From an uncultured delta proteobacterium (GTDB taxonomy: Bacteria; RBG-13-61-14; DRUE01): a DNA stretch of 5,287 bases. The notes below the pieces were generated by a model. That model had not been told where the DNA came from and did no database searches. It saw only the letters and a list, made by a program, of their open reading frames with translations. Below, one piece after another: positions 3,156-5,287 of the stretch. The position numbers were made by a program, and so were the translations under genes. Every line of letters starts with the position of its first letter. Position 1 is the stretch's first letter. Location of the stretch: contig CAIUDS010000190.1 of the NCBI GenBank assembly GCA_903897985.1, positions 1-5,287 on the forward strand, read 5' to 3'.

Positions 3156-5287
3156 ATGAACAAACAGGAAGCAAAACTCCAAGTTGAAAAGTTAGTTGAA
3201 AAGTACCAGCGAATTCTGGAAGCCGGGAAGATCAAATCCTATAACGAAGCTCAAACCCGAAACGAGTTTATTGAGCCGCTTTTGGGTTACTTAGGCTGGG
3301 ACATGAGAAACCTTGCCACCGACAATGAGGTAACGACTGAGGAGAATGTGTCGGGCGGAAGGGTTGATCTTGCTTTCCGCTTAAACAATATTCCCGCGAT
3401 GTTTTTGGAAGCTAAAGCGATGAAAGTTGACCTGGATGAATCGGGAGGGGCGGAGCAAGTCATAAACTACAGCTGGAACAAAGGCGTCACCTGGGCGGTT
3501 CTCACAGATTTTGAATCCATCAAGATTTTCAACGCCGAGATTCCTCCCGAAAAATTATCGGAAAATCTTTTTATTCAAATAAAATGCCAGGATTTTGTTT
3601 CAAGGTTCGACCAGTTATGGCTTTTATCAAAAGAAAGCTTTGAACAGAAACTTCTGGATAAGCAAGGGGAAAAATGGGGAAAAATTGTCCAACGAAAGCA
3701 GGTGGGCGAAAAGCTCTTTGAGGATTTGATGACTTGGCGGACAAGGCTGACCAGGGAATTCAAGAAGAAAAATGATCTAGCCGATGAGGAATTGGACGAG
3801 GGAGTTCAAAGAATTTTAGACCGCTTAATATTCATCCGCACCGCTGAGGACCGAACCATCGAGCCCAAGAAACTATTAGGAATTTTGCATACCTGGGAAT
3901 CAAGCGCAAGGAGCAAGAATCTCTATAAACAGCTTGTTGAAGTTTTTAGAGATTTTGATGACGGCTACGATTCCAAACTTTTTGAGCCTCACTATTCCGA
4001 AGAATGGAAAGCGGATGACAAATTGTTCTCCGAGATAATAGATGGCCTTTACCATACCGAAGAAGGATATCGCTATGATTTTTCCGCCATTTCCGCTGAT
4101 GTCCTGGGGGGAATGTATGAGCAGTATTTAAGCTATGTTCAGGGCCGCAAAAGCGAGGAAAAGGAAAAGTCCAAACGCAAATCACAGGGCATTTATTATA
4201 CGCCGAAATACATTGTTGAATTCATCGTAAGAGAAACCTTGGGCGAGCTCTTGAGGCAAACCAAACCCAAAGACATTTCAAAAATCAAGATTCTTGACCC
4301 TGCTTGCGGTTCAGGCTCATTCTTGAGTGCCGCCTACGATAAAATTCTAGAGACCATCTCCAAGCAAAATCCACAAATTTCCCTGTTCACAAAAACGAAT
4401 ATTCTGAAAGAGAATATTTATGGAATTGATCTTGACGCGCAAGCGGTGGAAATCGCCCAGCTTAATTTGCTTTTAAAGGTTCTGTCGCAGAGATATAAGC
4501 TTCCTATGCTTCAACATAATTTAAGTGTGGGAAATTCTCTTATTCCTATCGGCGATCCAAAGTATAAACCGTTTGATTTTCAAAATAACTTTCAAGAGGT
4601 TTTTGAGCAGGGCGGCTTTGATATAATCATTGGCAATCCACCGTATATCAAGGAATACACGAACAGGGCCGCGTTTGATGGGTTGCATGATAGCCCCTTC
4701 TACCAGGGCAAAATGGATATTTGGACATTATTTGCCTGTAAGGCAATAGATTTATTGAAAGATGGCGGCTACTTCAGTTTTATCGCTCCAAATAACTGGC
4801 TTGCCAATGCTGGAGCAAGTATTTTCAGAAACAAAATCCTTTCTGAAGGCGAAATTATTAAGCTAATTGACTTTGGCGATTTCAAGGTTTTCAAAGATGC
4901 GGGAATTCAAACGATGATCTTCATTTTCCAAAGGCGTAATCCAAGAAAATCATATAATGTCGCTTATGCAAAAGTCACAGATAAAAATATCGGAGAAAAC
5001 ACCGTCAGTGGCCTGCTACAATCCAATTTGAAATTCACAAAGGACGGGGTGGTTAATTTTGCTGCGACCATAAAGCCGAAGGAGTTAGTTAATAAAAATA
5101 TCGTTTTCGTTAACAAAACAACCGAAGTCCTTTTGGCGAAGATAGAGGCGAGAAGGAACTATGAATTGACCGGCAGTGAAGTCGCGCAAGGAATTGTTGG
5201 TGATCCTGACAAAGCATTTGTATTTTCAGTAGATACAAAAATAAATGAGTCTGAAAAGAAAGTGCTTTTTGATTTGAGGTTCCCCCC
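3156..5287 (+). CDS. Fused restriction endonuclease / N6-adenine DNA methyltransferase (type IIG-like), 3' end beyond the window
   Basis: 710 codons are open from the ATG to the window edge with no stop. The N-terminal part is a PD-(D/E)XK nuclease of the HsdR-N kind: E37 in TRNEFIEPLL, D71 in GGRVDLAF, E85-A-K87 in FLEAKA, and Q101-x3-Y105. A largely helical, charged linker follows (about 150-340). The methyltransferase starts at GIYYTP (345-350), with motif I DPACGSGSF (381-389), IYGIDLD (421-427) and catalytic motif IV NPPY (494-497), the form used for N6-adenine methylation. From about residue 600 the TaqI-type target recognition domain begins (GSEVAQGIVGD) and is cut by the window end. 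Related fused enzymes have about 900-1100 residues, so a few hundred are missing. One polypeptide would methylate and cut foreign DNA, with specificity set by the missing part. No well-placed Shine-Dalgarno site exists: AGGAAG at 3134-3139 is 16 bases from the ATG. The gene is more AT-rich than its neighbours, suggesting acquisition by transfer. Confidence 0.9.
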   Translation, partial: MNKQEAKLQVEKLVEKYQRILEAGKIKSYNEAQTRNEFIEPLLGYLGWDMRNLATDNEVTTEENVSGGRVDLAFRLNNIPAMFLEAKAMKVDLDESGGAEQVINYSWNKGVTWAVLTDFESIKIFNAEIPPEKLSENLFIQIKCQDFVSRFDQLWLLSKESFEQKLLDKQGEKWGKIVQRKQVGEKLFEDLMTWRTRLTREFKKKNDLADEELDEGVQRILDRLIFIRTAEDRTIEPKKLLGILHTWESSARSKNLYKQLVEVFRDFDDGYDSKLFEPHYSEEWKADDKLFSEIIDGLYHTEEGYRYDFSAISADVLGGMYEQYLSYVQGRKSEEKEKSKRKSQGIYYTPKYIVEFIVRETLGELLRQTKPKDISKIKILDPACGSGSFLSAAYDKILETISKQNPQISLFTKTNILKENIYGIDLDAQAVEIAQLNLLLKVLSQRYKLPMLQHNLSVGNSLIPIGDPKYKPFDFQNNFQEVFEQGGFDIIIGNPPYIKEYTNRAAFDGLHDSPFYQGKMDIWTLFACKAIDLLKDGGYFSFIAPNNWLANAGASIFRNKILSEGEIIKLIDFGDFKVFKDAGIQTMIFIFQRRNPRKSYNVAYAKVTDKNIGENTVSGLLQSNLKFTKDGVVNFAATIKPKELVNKNIVFVNKTTEVLLAKIEARRNYELTGSEVAQGIVGDPDKAFVFSVDTKINESEKKVLFDLRFP

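Noticed and set aside
5270..5287. The run of six C at the right edge as a sign of a frameshift or broken end of the restriction-modification gene.
   Set aside because: The frame is still open at the last base and the run lies at the window edge, so the data cannot tell a real feature from an edge effect.

Overview
The window looks like a piece of an uncultured bacterial genome or metagenome contig. The central genes are GC-rich and the right-hand gene is clearly more AT-rich. Family content (a DUF89 phosphatase, a ceramidase-like secreted protein, a MntA-HepT toxin-antitoxin pair and a fused restriction-modification enzyme) fits an environmental bacterium, but no phylum can be fixed. Promoters on both strands match the ordinary bacterial -35/-10 pattern with 17 bp spacers.

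Left part (1-787, minus strand): a mntA-hepT pair reads leftward from a near-consensus promoter that places transcription start almost on the mntA ATG. mntA (nucleotidyltransferase antitoxin) is intact and overlaps hepT by 8 bases. hepT (HEPN toxin) is interrupted by a 162 bp MITE-like element with 16 bp perfect terminal inverted repeats, flanked by a 6 bp target duplication. Removing the element and one copy of the duplication restores an uninterrupted hepT frame of 100 residues up to the window edge, including the RX4HXY catalytic motif. The toxin is therefore a recent insertional pseudogene next to an intact antitoxin gene.

Middle part (868-3049, minus strand): a two-gene operon encodes a DUF89 metal-dependent phosphatase-like protein, followed 26 bases later by a secreted protein with the neutral/alkaline ceramidase N-terminal fold. 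Both genes have good Shine-Dalgarno sites. The ceramidase-like protein is short and has glycine where true neutral ceramidases have the catalytic serine, so its substrate is open. No clear terminator separates this operon from mntA-hepT.

Right part (3061-5287, plus strand): a terminator-like hairpin with a T tract stands between two divergent promoters. The rightward promoter drives a single-polypeptide restriction-modification protein (N-terminal PD-(D/E)XK nuclease, N6-adenine methyltransferase, start of a TaqI-type target recognition domain), which runs off the window end after 710 codons. The window thus has a housekeeping-like operon flanked by two defence or mobile modules, one of them broken by a small transposable element. 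I see no wholly new system; the best observation is the MITE insertion in hepT.
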